From: Siphonodentalium dalli
Lineage: Eukaryota; Mollusca; Scaphopoda; Gadilida; Siphonodentaliidae
Reading direction: 5' to 3'
Length of the DNA: 64,000 nt
Assembly: GCA_032622095.1 (NCBI GenBank)
Contig: CP136065.1
Location: forward strand, 110,465,195 to 110,529,194
Made by a program: the position numbers and the translations under genes. Below are positions 46,298 through 58,300 of this stretch, piece after piece (positions within the stretch are counted from its first letter, which is position 1; each line of letters opens with the position of its first letter). Below the pieces are notes generated by a model that searched no databases, was not told where the DNA came from, and saw only the letters and a program-made list of their open reading frames with translations.

Positions 46298-46920
46298 TTA
46301 TAACCCGCTTGGGTATATGTAGAAGAAATATAGACCAAGGCGCGTTAGTGTCGCGGTCTGTATCTTTTGTACAGATACCCAAGCATATTTATACACCGAT
46401 TCACACCCCAAGGCTAACAGAACTGACCCACTTTCAATATGATCATCACCGCCATAATATGCACATTTGGCCATGACACTATCTTCAATGTAGCCATGTA
46501 ACGGGAGCTGGTCACCTTCGGGTTTACATATTGGTATACTGCTAACTATACGAGCTGGTACCGACACTTTTTGCCATACTTCCACTCGACACTCCGTGGG
46601 TACTGAACCCCATGTGAGGCACGATAATTTAGTACTGCCCATGTGTATGCTACGAGACTCGTAGTCTAACTTACTCACGTGTTTCATTAGGAAATCTTGT
46701 CCTAATGTGCCATCGGGTTTGATTTCACATACTGTCACGTCATGAGTATAACAATCATGACCGAAGTCTATCTCAATTGAAACAATTCCATGTAATTCAA
46801 TGGCTTCCCAATTTACATTATGGATTATGTCCCTAGTTGGAGGCCTGTTCCAACCTGTAGCTCGTTGATGGGAAATAATAGACGTTGTTGCACCGCTATC
46901 TACCAGGAGTTCAAATATTT
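46298..46920 (-). pseudogene. Aspartic protease remnant of the Ty3-type element
   Basis: The active-site sequence FELLVDSGATTSIIS lies at about 46914-46870. It continues through VSIEIDFGHDC to VCEIKPDGTLGQDFLMKH, the usual ILG-like flap/loop region (here LGQDFL). The short ORF 46738-46298 is only its second half. No RT follows. Confidence 0.72.
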
Positions 46921-47127
46921 CACCATAATAATGCCTTCAATATAGAATCCATTATCAAAATCGTTTATATGATATATTCTCTTCCCTTGATTTCTTTTGA
47001 TAGGTCCTGATTTCTCTTCCAACAAGCTTGGACATATTGGCTCATTGGTCTGGCATTTCCCTGTTGCTTATTATTGATAGAGTTACTGCCCTTTGATTGA
47101 GTTTGACCATAACTGTATGATTTATTG

Positions 47128-47337
47128 TCAAACTTTCTCTTTGTTTCTATTTAGACAGGCTCCGTACCTGTGGTTTGGCGAAGAACAGACAAAACAGCCA
47201 TTATTTGCAGCTGGCCTGGTATTGGATTGTGGATTAAACTGGTTCAGGCTATTATTTGGCTTCTTGAATCCATCTCTATGCTTTAAGATTGATAACAATT
47301 CTTTTAACAAATCATCAGTATGTTTACTCATATGCAT
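47128..47337 (-). pseudogene. Gag C-terminus with CCHC zinc knuckle
   Basis: CFVCSSPNHRYGAC is an exact C-x2-C-x4-H-x4-C knuckle, in a different frame from the gag core. Confidence 0.75.
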
Positions 47338-47475
47338 CCGGTTTAGTGGTCATTCTTGCCATAGGTCTCTTCATATTTTGGTCGCCAAATATAGCTTCCC
47401 TGTGTTCTACAATAGGTACCAAATCTAGTACTGAGCAACATCCCATTCTCGTGCATTCATATTTTACATTTGCAG

Positions 47476-47937
47476 TTACAGATTTGTAAAGTTGGTTAGC
47501 GAAGAAGCTTCTTGGACCTCTACAATAAGAACACTATATGCTCTACTCGCGAGAAGCCTTAATTCGTCAGCAAATGAAGCAATTGATTCATCAGGAAGTC
47601 TCATTCTTGCTTCTAATTTGGCCAAACAACTGGTGTTTTGATAGGCATTACCAAATCGTTCACCCAAGTTTTTCACTGAAAGGTAATAATTTTGCCTGTA
47701 TTCAATGGGCATCTGGCCATAGTACGTATACATTATGGCTGCACCACGAAGAATGGTGGCTAGTATAAGAGCCTTATCTTGAGAATCCCAGCGACCTAGT
47801 TTAGCGCAATGCTCAAATAACAGGACAAATTCCCTCCTGTGACCAGACCCATCAAAGGTTTCGGGCATTGGAATAGGGGGTGGCCTATAGCCCATAGAAT
47901 GTCTGTCGGAATAGTTCATTGGCATTTGTACCGACAT
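47476..47937 (-). pseudogene. Gag core of the Ty3-type element
   Basis: Reads IPMPETFDGSGHRREFVLLF, GRWDSQDKALILATIL, LRGAA, then LPDESIASFADELRLLA. This is the retrotransposon gag pattern (pfam-type: F.G...W..F...F..., A..L...L.G.A). The frame is lost just after RAYS. Confidence 0.75.
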
Positions 47938-48660
47938 ACTGGTATTGAGTACATTTGGTTCTGTCCCGTATGATATTGGCCCACAATTTACATGGTTTGT
48001 TCCACATGCTATACACTCCCGGTGTATTCTTGGTAATGGGACCGCATTTGGTTCACCTCTGGTGTCTCCCGGTATGACTCAAATCATTATTTAATTAAGT
48101 CGCTCTTTGTCTGACTACTGGTGTTGACTCCTGTCTTGGTAAACACCCCCGTGATCCCTGAATTCCTCCAGATATCCCTACTTAAAGTAGGTAATTGGTA
48201 TGATGCTGCCGGCAACATTGGCATCCTTCTGTCTGATGGCATTGGGATTGGGTCAGCACGGAGTGTAATGTTAGTAGCTGTAGAATATATACCAGTATTT
48301 CCACTTCCTCTGGCTACACTACATGTACTGGTAGTATTTTGGATATTTCCATGGTCTGATGACATTATGTCGCCATATACATGGGACACGGACAATGTGC
48401 TGCCCAGTGATTGGTCATCCAGTGCTATCCGATCTCCCGCACGAAAGACAACTTTCTGGTCTGGACAATCAGCCATTTCAGTTATATTCAATTATACATG
48501 TACCAGTAAATTTGTCCAATTTCTGAATTAGGATGGTCCAAATTTCCACGCAGCAATAACAAAAAAAATCTGCACAATACGGTCATGTAACTTTAATATA
48601 GTAAAAGTGTTGTTTTTTCAATTTGCTACCCTGTATTCGTTTGATTTACTAAATAAGTTA

Positions 48661-48679
48661 AATCCCACTTATGACACCA
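48661..48679 (-). promoter_or_regulatory. Primer-binding site, tRNA-Leu type
   Basis: The minus strand reads TGGTGTCATAAGTGGGATT, one base from the tRNA-Leu complement commonly used by Ty3-type elements of invertebrates. It lies two bases inside a TGT/ACA-type LTR edge. Confidence 0.6.
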
Positions 48680-48681
48680 TT

Positions 48682-49221
48682 TGTAAGGGCTTGGCCGACA
48701 ATTATTGTTGAACCCACATGTAGCTAAGCTACATTGCATGACAAAAACTGAATTATCAATTGATAATGGATTTATTCATTATGATTGATTTCCACACAAA
48801 TAATATTAACAGATAGAACAACTTGATTTCACATAGACAATTAATTGCTAATCACAATTCATGGATGATTGGATCCGTGAAATGCAGCGCTCAGTGCTAG
48901 CAAATGTACCACAAATTAGTTACAATCAAAGAAGTAACTAAATGACATCCTTAAAATCCTCATAGTTAACCGTACCGTATTTGTTATGATTACTAAAATC
49001 TATTTCAATGATCCCGACTACTATCTGTTATTAATGAGCCCAGGTATATGGGGAGAATTATTATTGTTTATATTTAATTCAAGCATAAGTACCCGAGTAC
49101 CAAGAGAACGCTGAATTCAGCATGAAAAGTGTTTGATAGCTAACTGTCCAATAAAATCGCTAGAATTTGGGATTCTAACGAAAATCAGACAGCAAGTTTG
49201 CTATCGCAAGCCTTGTTGACA
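48682..49221 (-). repeat. Putative 5' LTR of the Ty3-type element
   Basis: Bounded by ...CCCTTACA next to the primer-binding site and, tentatively, by TGTCAACAAGG at 49221. The outer border rests only on the TGT...ACA rule, since no second LTR was found in the window. Confidence 0.35.
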
Positions 49222-49229
49222 AAGTTTGT

Positions 49230-50060
49230 ATACGGATAATTGAATTAATATAAAGTATTATAAGGAGCTCTCTTCAGAGAATTGGAGTGTTTTTACATAA
49301 GTGTTAGAACATATAAATAACTAAATAAGAAAACGATGCGTAAGAAAACGCTCCTTTATGACATTGAATAGTTACAATTTGGAAAGAGCTCAAAACAGCG
49401 CAAAAGTGAAACGTGTTTATGAAGTTTGACTAATTATTATGAATATTGGAATGAGGCATCATGCGGAGCCCAGAGGGAGCGTGTGGAGCGTTTATCTTCA
49501 AGTTTGTGATGGTTGATCAACTTAAAACGCTCCTCGAGTTTGCCTGATGTCTCACTTAAAAAAGGTGCACTGGAATTTACTCCCCCCCCCCCGCCAAATC
49601 GGCACGTAATTATTACGCTGATCGGGACCAAATAAATAGTTCCCTGTTTCAATGAATGAATATACAAATGAATTCACAATACAAGGCAGTATTTGAATAA
49701 ATTAGATCAACTAAACGAATAAATGAATGAGTATTGATATTAAATCAGGTTGCTTGCTCGCTGACATGTTGATACATATTATTACGCTCGCCAAGCTTCA
49801 CGAATATGTGAATGGATGAAAGTAATAAACATTCAACAAATAATGCACAAATCTGATACAATGCAATGTGAACTGACGAAGAGCATGAGGAGACATGGTA
49901 CTGAATGAGTTAAATAAATATGCGACACGGTAGTTTAATTAAAATGTTTAACCAGACCTTTTGAAAGTAAATTTAACAATAATAACATACTGAACTGGTT
50001 GACAAATAAAGAATAAAACATAGAGTAATTTCATTATATTATTATATGGAATTACACAGA
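49230..50060. other. Intergenic, no gene
   Basis: A poly(C) tract at about 49581-49590. Short ORFs only. Confidence 0.4.
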
Positions 50061-50830
50061 CCTCACTACGCATGCTGTAATCTACCGCGCATGTGTATTT
50101 TATATGAAGCTTTTCGTTCATACTCTAGCACAATAAAGACATCTGCGGCCAAGTGTCTGCAAAATCGCCAGCAACATTTGTCAGCTTGTGAACGTACCAT
50201 TTCCGTATCACGTGACCTTGTTGAATTGTAACTGTCATAGGCGTTTGTTGAACTTATTATCGGATAATTTCCCCACCAATTAATAGGAATGGTTATGCAC
50301 GTGTTCAACTGTCTGTCGTCTGATTATATATACTGAACATCCCCCGACATGAATAATAGGCCCTTCCAATGTAGACTTTTATTACAGAATGGGGAATATT
50401 CCGTTTAGTAAAGAAAAGTTTAAATATATTCAGAGCCACGTCGTGCCCAAATTGTGATTAAGATGATTTCCCCACCATGATAATGCAAATGGTAATGTTA
50501 ATCGCATATACCATTTCTTTACTGCATACGCATTCACGAGTAGTTACCGTAGGGAATATTCAGATTAAGTTCAACAAACGACCCTATTTCCCACAAATCA
50601 AATCAATATACATTATTCAGTATTTGAATGATATTTTGGTATGTCTGCTAATTGTTCCCGGACACCATGTAATGCATAGTATACTATTTCAATGTTTATA
50701 TAATACTTGTATAAATGCATGGGTGGGGTAATCCGTGGAATATAGAATGTGTTAATAGCTGCCTCAATCAGTGTCCAACAGGAAAGAGATACACTCTTGT
50801 GAATTCGTTACAAATTATTTCCACTGTTAA

Positions 50831-51324
50831 AGGCACGTGCGGCCTTAATTGTCGAAAATATTCATATTTGTTCCAAACACCGTAAACAGAAAAACATTAA
50901 AACGCATACAGTTCCGTTCATATATACCATGACCATCGCGTAAACAGCATGTTATCATAAAGACCTACTATATTTTACCTAAGCAAGAGCCTGATTGTGT
51001 TACAGAAGACAGCACATTGCTACTGGCTAATCACACACAAATGGCATAAACGCTCTTTATTAGTTCCATATCAGGTATTCACCAACAAAGAACGCTCTTT
51101 GTGTTTACCATCATAATATAAACAAACACCAGAAAAGTAACTTTTTATGCTTTTGTTTACATAACAATGGTAAAACATATGACAATAACATACTGTTTAT
51201 GCGATATTTCTTATTTGTATACGGACAAAGTCTATCTACATTTTGATGTTCTTTCTGTTTGTGGCGGTTTTTGACGGGTGGAGATATTTTCACAGGATAC
51301 CCACCGCCAAGGCCAACCGCGTCT
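50831..51324 (+). mobile_element. 494-bp TTAA-flanked MITE, copy 1
   Basis: TTAA at 50827-50830 and 51325-51328. Ends AGGCACGTGCGGCCTT and AAGGCCAACCGCGTCT are imperfect inverted repeats. The equivalent position in unit A (14916-14919) has a single TTAA with matching flanks on both sides (GTGAATTCGTTACAAATT and CATTGTCCA), that is, an empty site. The ORF on its minus strand is an accident of the repeat. Confidence 0.85.
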
Positions 51325-52114
51325 TTAAACCTTGTCCAGAAATAAGTTATGCATGTACATAGTGTATATAATAAAATAATTCCGCTATAAATTTTCGAGA
51401 ACGTATTGCACAGGTAACCAGCTGAAGGCATTCGATGCCGAAGATAATGCGAATATCTTAGCGTTAATACTGTTTGGGTAGATCAAATGGACATGCATTG
51501 ATTGCAATATCAACAATAGTGATGTCTGTGTTGGGTTAATATGCCGGATGAGAAAGAATGGAAAAATTACTTTAAAAAAGGACAGTCTTTCTATTTTTCT
51601 TCAAGATTGTATTTTTAAACTTAAAAGGGCCCAATGCATTCATAGTGAGTAAATAAGCCAAACATATCTGTATCATCAGTTTGTAAAAAAAAACATCACC
51701 GAACAAGAACACGGATAAATAGATAAACAGTGTTCTTATATTTATTATGGAAACATTGGTTCTCTAATAACGAAATTTCTCGCGTTGAAACCATTGTTAT
51801 GTAAACAAAATAGTAAGTGATTTGTCAACGACTAAGCTGAATGTGATTGTTATAATAGTTTTCAATGCTTTGATCTGTTCATGCAATGTTTACAGTCATA
51901 TAGTTTGAATAAACTTTGTTTTCTCGTTGAACTGGTTGGACTTTTATCTAAATTTCCACTGTGTATATAACAATGGTTTTAAAATGCGAAATCTCAGCAA
52001 TGGAGAGTTGACAATCAAGCTGAACACAGTCAATCTATTTTGTATGTATGTGATGATTATATTTCTTATAGAGACTTTTATGTTAATTTGCATGAACGAA
52101 CTTCGAATGTCTTG

Positions 52115-52150
52115 AATCCCTTTAATCGTAAAGTTTCGAATCGAGGGATT
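52115..52150 (-). promoter_or_regulatory. Gene B 3' flank: possible ATTAAA poly(A) signal within an imperfect hairpin
   Basis: Counterpart of the gene A site: ATTAAA at 52126-52121 on the minus strand and AATCCCT...AGGGATT arms about 30 nt apart. Confidence 0.3.
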
Positions 52151-52209
52151 GAAGGATTGTGCGGTGAAAAAATAGTTCCCAAGGATAATACTTATGTATA
52201 CACTCTCTA

Positions 52210-52388
52210 TCAGACATTGGACTCTTGAAGCGCCCTTGCAGGCGGTGGTCTCCCTTGACCAGTCGTTGATTTATTTTCCATTTCCGAGAAGCTTCTGTCT
52301 GTCACACTCGGTATCGTTTCAGTTCTTTCTCTTTTGAATTGTTCGACGAAATCTTGACGTTTACAATTCAAGAGACGAGATTCTTCTT
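52210..52388 (-). CDS. Gene B exon 5: C-terminal tail and stop
   Basis: The exon is 179 nt, acceptor ATTTCAG, stop TGA at 52212-52210. The tail begins EESRLLNCKRQDFVEQFKRE and ends PARALQESNV, with the same GRPPPAR motif as gene A. Confidence 0.73.
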
Positions 52389-55300
52389 CTGAAATTATAT
52401 TGAGGAAATTTCAACTCGTAAGTCATCGGATTAATGATCCATCCAATATTTTTCGAACACGTGTATAGAATCAGGGTTATGTGTATATAGACGGCCACTC
52501 TGGGTGGGGGTATCCAATTTAGAATTAGTTTTAGTTTAATCCTTTCTTTACTAAATGGATTTCGCCAACTCAGTTAAAAAGTATACATTGAAACAGGGGG
52601 GGGGGGGGTAATAAACGATTTGCAGGAAGGTATGCCGGGGTGGGTGGGTGGTCCGAGAGGCAAAAAACGCGTCTTTTACAACCTCATGCAATTTGTTTTA
52701 CTAAAGACCTTTTGTGCACATATTTGTAACAGTTTAAAACATATTATAACCGCAAAACACCTTAGTTGTGTTACTGGGACCTTATATGGGCCTTAGCGGA
52801 GGTGACAGTAAACTGACATGTTGTATATGGGACGGTCAGGTGAAAAACTTCCTTCCCGGCACCCTTCAAAAGAAGCTTCGAGAAATGTAAAACTGAAATA
52901 AATAAACTGGTCATCATGTAACTAAACCCTTTAAGCCAAGATCATTGTATGCATGGAAAAAGAGCGAGCAGCTGTCTCAAACATTAATGTGACTATGAAT
53001 GGCTAGAAAATAATGTTCATCAGTCCATCAAGCTAATCAATGAATGATTTGCATGTCTATCAACTCAGATGATATGTTGATCTCACAACACCTAAAGTAT
53101 CCAAGTCTAGCATGGTGACTGCTTGACATTTAGTACAAGAAAACCATAGTCAGAAATGGTAACGCCACCAAGATCATATTATTAGCCATAAATATAAATT
53201 ATAATATAATTATAATATAAAATATTATTCATTAGTTAGCGCCTATATTAGCGCTAGTTAAATACCATCTAATAAATATTCATCTTATTCACAACTTTAA
53301 GGAGTCCTTCTGGCACACGAGAATATTTATCGCCGTTTGATTTGCACCAAGTGAACTCGGCGCATATATAATTGATAGAACTGACCTTTATTATGATGAT
53401 CGTGTCGTTATTTGTTTAAGATACGTATCAATTGACATATACGCACCCGTTCCCTATTAAAATCTATATATATCGCCCATTTTAGGGGACCTCTGCTAAT
53501 TCGGGGACTTCCGCAAAGTGATCTCCACAAATCGGGACCTACTGCAAATCGTTGCATCCAATGCAATTTGTAAACAAATACGATTGACATGCGTTTTAAC
53601 GAGGTGAGCTTTAATTAAACGAAAGAAGCATTCTACATAAACTATTTGTCATGGACTCAGCCAGTGTGCCATATATATGTGTCAACTAAGGTCGCTTTGC
53701 GTGGTAAAAGTGAAAAGTGAAAGTGGAAAATCCTATTGAAAATGAAACTGAAAGTAGCCTACAATTTTGGGAAATTCCGCGGCAGATTGCAGTGAATCTA
53801 TACTATTATACTATTGGAAGTGAATCTACAATTCCTGGAATTCTATCAGATATCCCGACTCTGCTCGTTTTCGTGATCATAGGTTATATAGGCCCTATAT
53901 GACCACGAAAACGAGTCGAGTCACGATACATCCATCGGTACAAACACATTGTGTATACGATACAATTTTGACTTGATGACCAGACAATAAAAGATCGCGG
54001 TTAATCCAAGTCTCCAACAGAACAGACATGCGCGCTCCAATTAAAATTACCCACAATTCACTTCACTACACAGGGGTTCCCAACGGGTTATACATTATTT
54101 TCAGGCTATCAGAGTATTTATATTTTCAACAACATATTATTACACCGGTGACTTTAAGTTTACAATTTCAGCATGTCCTGACCCTATGGATACGATTTAT
54201 CATATTTTCAAAAACGTATTATACACCGGTGCCATTAACTTTACAATTTCGGCATCTACGTGATTCTATCGGTACGATTGAGTAAGGTACACAAAATCTC
54301 CAAGAATACATTCGCCCTGTCCACCACACAATATCAAACTCACAGAAGCTAGAAACACCACAGGTGGCGTAATAAAACAAGATGCTCCAATAGAATAAGC
54401 ACAAGTTGTATGGAATAACGCTAGACAATGTTCTGGTTGACAGACTAATAAGGAAATAGTTAGAAATGATGGAATTGTGTGTATCCTGCATAATGACCTA
54501 GGTTTGCAGATATCAGCAATTTATAAAATAATATTTCCAATTGCAGCTTGGCAAATATCCTCTCTAGATATGTATTTATTTTCTGCATATGTCAACTCTA
54601 GTTCAATTGAAGCTTAACAACTGATATGTCATGGATATTGACATGTCTTGTGATATTTGGCGTGCGGGTACATACATGTACTTATTTACGAATCGTTAAT
54701 CATGTTTTATTCATGCAAATATACATGTTATATAACCGCGAGGATATCCGTTACAATCGCCACATATACTCGTACACGTATATGACTTACTTTTGAATTC
54801 GTCGGCCACGAATCCATGGTGTGTGTTCCGCAACGCTTCGATAAATGCGAGATAAATGTGCTCTCCGACCAGTGGAAGAACATCTAGCAGGCGATCAAAC
54901 TGGTCATTCATAGCTTTTGTCGATCGAATGTGTTGTGTCTCTTCCACACTAATAATCTGATTGTTTCCAAGGTACGAACATAGGGCTTCCAGTTTTACAT
55001 GTTTCCTGAGGTAGCTTGACTTGTTTTGGATTACCTCTCTGTGTGTTGGACTCATAGGTTTATCTATTAAAATAACGTAAATGGGTAATCAGGACTCTGG
55101 TTTGAAGGTGGGTGTGGTCTCTATTATAAGAAGAGACCAGTCGGGTGCCAGGAATGATATGATTACTCAGTTGCATAGATACATAAAGAATGTTTCTGAT
55201 TTTGACCAGAAGAAAAGAACAAACGAGAATGAATTTAAAAAAAAAACAGAACAACGAACTTCGACAAACTCGTTACTCTAGCACTCGTTACCACCCCGAT

Positions 55301-58300
55301 ATGTCCAACGGGCGCCGTGTATAGGTCCAATGTTTCATCACAAATATTGGAACCTATTCAACTCTCTGTTCAAAACACCACGCACTTTAACGGCAACACA
55401 CAATATATGAAACTCCATTCAAGGCACATATACATTGTTATTATGCGCCTTTCGCACAGTAAACTACTACCGATAAGAATTACGAATACTAGTAGCTAAT
55501 AGCAGTCGTATTTCTTTTTTCGGACTGTCCACAAACCTTTTCGCATAATTGTCGACTACGAATTCGTGTGTGAGAAAATCTTGCCATTCCACCTTCTTGC
55601 CACTCGCAGTTATGTGATCTGGTTTTGTTTGTCATGATTATGGTGTAAATAATTATGTTGCTATTAGGTCATAGTCAGTGATAGGCTAGATGAGTGCATG
55701 CAAATCTAGCCTAACCACAAATCGGAATTACGGATATGGCACAACGACAACTGATAGAAAGAACACACATTCACTTTGACGTAGTTCCCTATTCGTAACT
55801 CTTATCAGTAGATACATGTAGTTCGTTATGCGAAAGTTGTCTATTAGCTTACTAAAGGCATACGAGATAACTATCGGTTGTTGAATATAGTGCGTTTAAA
55901 GTGCTATAGAATATAGATTAACATTATGAAATATTGTAGTGATCTGCATGTAAAACTATCCAAATGTTTCGTCCCAATTTATAGAACATAACTGAAGGAC
56001 AGGATATCTCATAGCAACACAAGCTCCGGTTGACTATAGTCTCAAAGTCAAAATTAGTATTTTACTGGAAGTTGAGGGAATAGATACATAATCTTTAAAC
56101 TGAAGAGTGTCGTCGGTCTGTCGAGTGAACACACATACTTCCTAGTTTCCTCGAGAGATAATGGTCACCAACCATATTAAAACCTTAATTTTAAAAATTT
56201 CCATTAAATTAATTAAAGATGACATGTCCGGTCGACATCACAAAACCAACATATGTATACATTTCTATGCCAGAAAAGAATGAGATCGGACCCGCGAATC
56301 AATTAAAAAGAGGTTTTGATGGACATATATCGAAATTCAAAGAAATGCAATAATTCCAATGATCGCATCTTAGAAAGAACGCCCATGCTTCGGTGGCCCA
56401 AAATTGATAGACAACAAAGAGCGTTCTCATTTACGAGCGTTCGTGATCGCTTTCGGTGTTGTCTATTGGTGATTGTGTGTATTTTCGCGATGTCTGTGCG
56501 ATGCATGATGGTGATTGTAAGTAGTTTTCACTGTTCTTTCACCTGATAAGAAACGTACTGGCTTATGACATTCTGAATTGTTTGGTGTCAAATCGGGTTG
56601 AATTGGACGGTGGATCTCTAACAAATTACCAAGTTGCATGAATATTTCGAAATTTATGATCAGACACTCCAGTCCAGTTGTGTACGCGTCGGTGTATAAT
56701 CAACATGATTTAACAGCGGAATTGAATTGGACCGTGGATATTGCAAAGTACTCAACACAAAAACTTAATTTGTTGATACCATGAGTTAATTTAAACGTCA
56801 ATGAACGTCTGAACGTCAATGGCAGTTTTGTTCTCCTTGAAGAAAATTTGAAATTTATAAAATCATCCGGAATATTCTCTTCATCAAATCAATAAATTAC
56901 CTACACTCTTAAAGGCACGTGAGGCCTTAGTTGTCGAAAATATTCATATTTGTTCCAATCACCGTAAACAGAAAAACATTAAAATGCATACAGTTTCGTT
57001 CATATATACCATGACTATCGCGTAAACAGCATGTTATCATAAAGACCTACTATATTTTACCCAAGCAAGAGCCTGGTTGTGTTACAGAAGACAGCACAAT
57101 GCTACTGGCTAATCACACAAAAATGGCATAAACGCTCTTTATTAATGCCATATAAGGAATTCACCAACAAAGAACGCTCTTTATGTTTACCATCATAATA
57201 TAAACAAACACCAGAAAAGTAACTTTCTGTGCTTTTGTTTACATAACAATGGTAAAAAATATGACAATAACATACTGTTTATGCGATACTTCTTGTTTGT
57301 ATACGGACAAAGTCTGTCTACATTTTGATGTTCTTTCTGTTTGTGGCGGTTTTTGACGGGTGGACATATTTTCACAGGATACCCACCGCCAAGGCCAACC
57401 GTACCTTTAATGCTACACAACACTAGAACCCCTATATATTAAGTTATTAGGTATTTATTACACACACACCGTTGGTTCCAAAGTTCACTCACAAGTCCCC
57501 ATTTTGCCAATTTAGGCCTCACTGAAAAAACGAAATCCCACACACAAACCAATAATAACATATATTATATTCAGAACCCATCATAATAATTCCTTGTATG
57601 CGCGCATGCGAAATTAAATTAGTTGTATTAAATGTTTGTTGTAACACGTTGCTATAAATACTATGTACTGTGGGGAGTGGAGGTCCATCTAAGTTTCAAG
57701 AACATGTCCTCCAATCCCCCATTTCTCTATTATACTACTAAAATATATCTAACTCAATCCAGTTGAATTGGACGTAATTGGCGTCAACACGCACTGGAAA
57801 TTTACTAGACAGAAGGCATCAACTCGATGAACCATCATCGCAACTTACCTGCGAAAGGAGATACTCCAATTTCTTCACAAGCGCTGAGGAGCCCCTCAAC
57901 AGAAACACCAACACATTCCTTCCAGTCCATGATGATCTCCACGAAGGCTCCTTTTAAGTCAACCCTAGAGCCATATGGTTGGATCGTGTCTAAGACATCA
58001 AGAGGTATTTTGAGAGCCATTCCAAAGTCCCTCCATTTTCCACCTGCAAATAGTAAAATGAAGATATCACGCCTATAATATTTATTTTATTGGTTTTTAA
58101 AAGACGACATTTGGAAGTTGCTTATGATAGAGTTTGTAGTGATGGCAAACTCTCCAGAAATTAAACTTTCAAGTACGAATCTACACCAGTCAGAACAGTT
58201 ATCTTGTACAAACACTGTTTAGTTCCAATTCAGTTCAATTTATTTTGTCTGAACGTAATTACAATTGACATACAAAGACAGCATAACATATACAGTTAAT

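Larger units (their letters stand above)
46370..48500 (-). mobile_element. Ty3/gypsy-type LTR retroelement remnant: gag and protease only
   Basis: On the minus strand, in order: an N-terminal gag part (48491-48087), the gag core (47937-47476), a CCHC knuckle (47337-47128) and an aspartic protease (46920-46298). Frames are broken between these pieces. RT, RNase H and integrase are absent; the element stops soon after the protease. Upstream lies a tRNA-Leu-type primer-binding site. It is a defective genomic copy. Confidence 0.8.

Noticed and set aside
47538-48531. Plus-strand ORFs of 76 and 136 aa opposite gag
   Set aside because: Shadows of the minus-strand gag frames.
51111-51431. 106-aa minus-strand ORF, with a similar 76-aa ORF at 57193-57423
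   Set aside because: They look like a conserved protein pair (GGGYPVK, NRHKQKEHQNVD), but both lie in the two 494-bp MITE copies and the similarity simply reflects recent transposition. The ORF in one copy runs past the MITE end.
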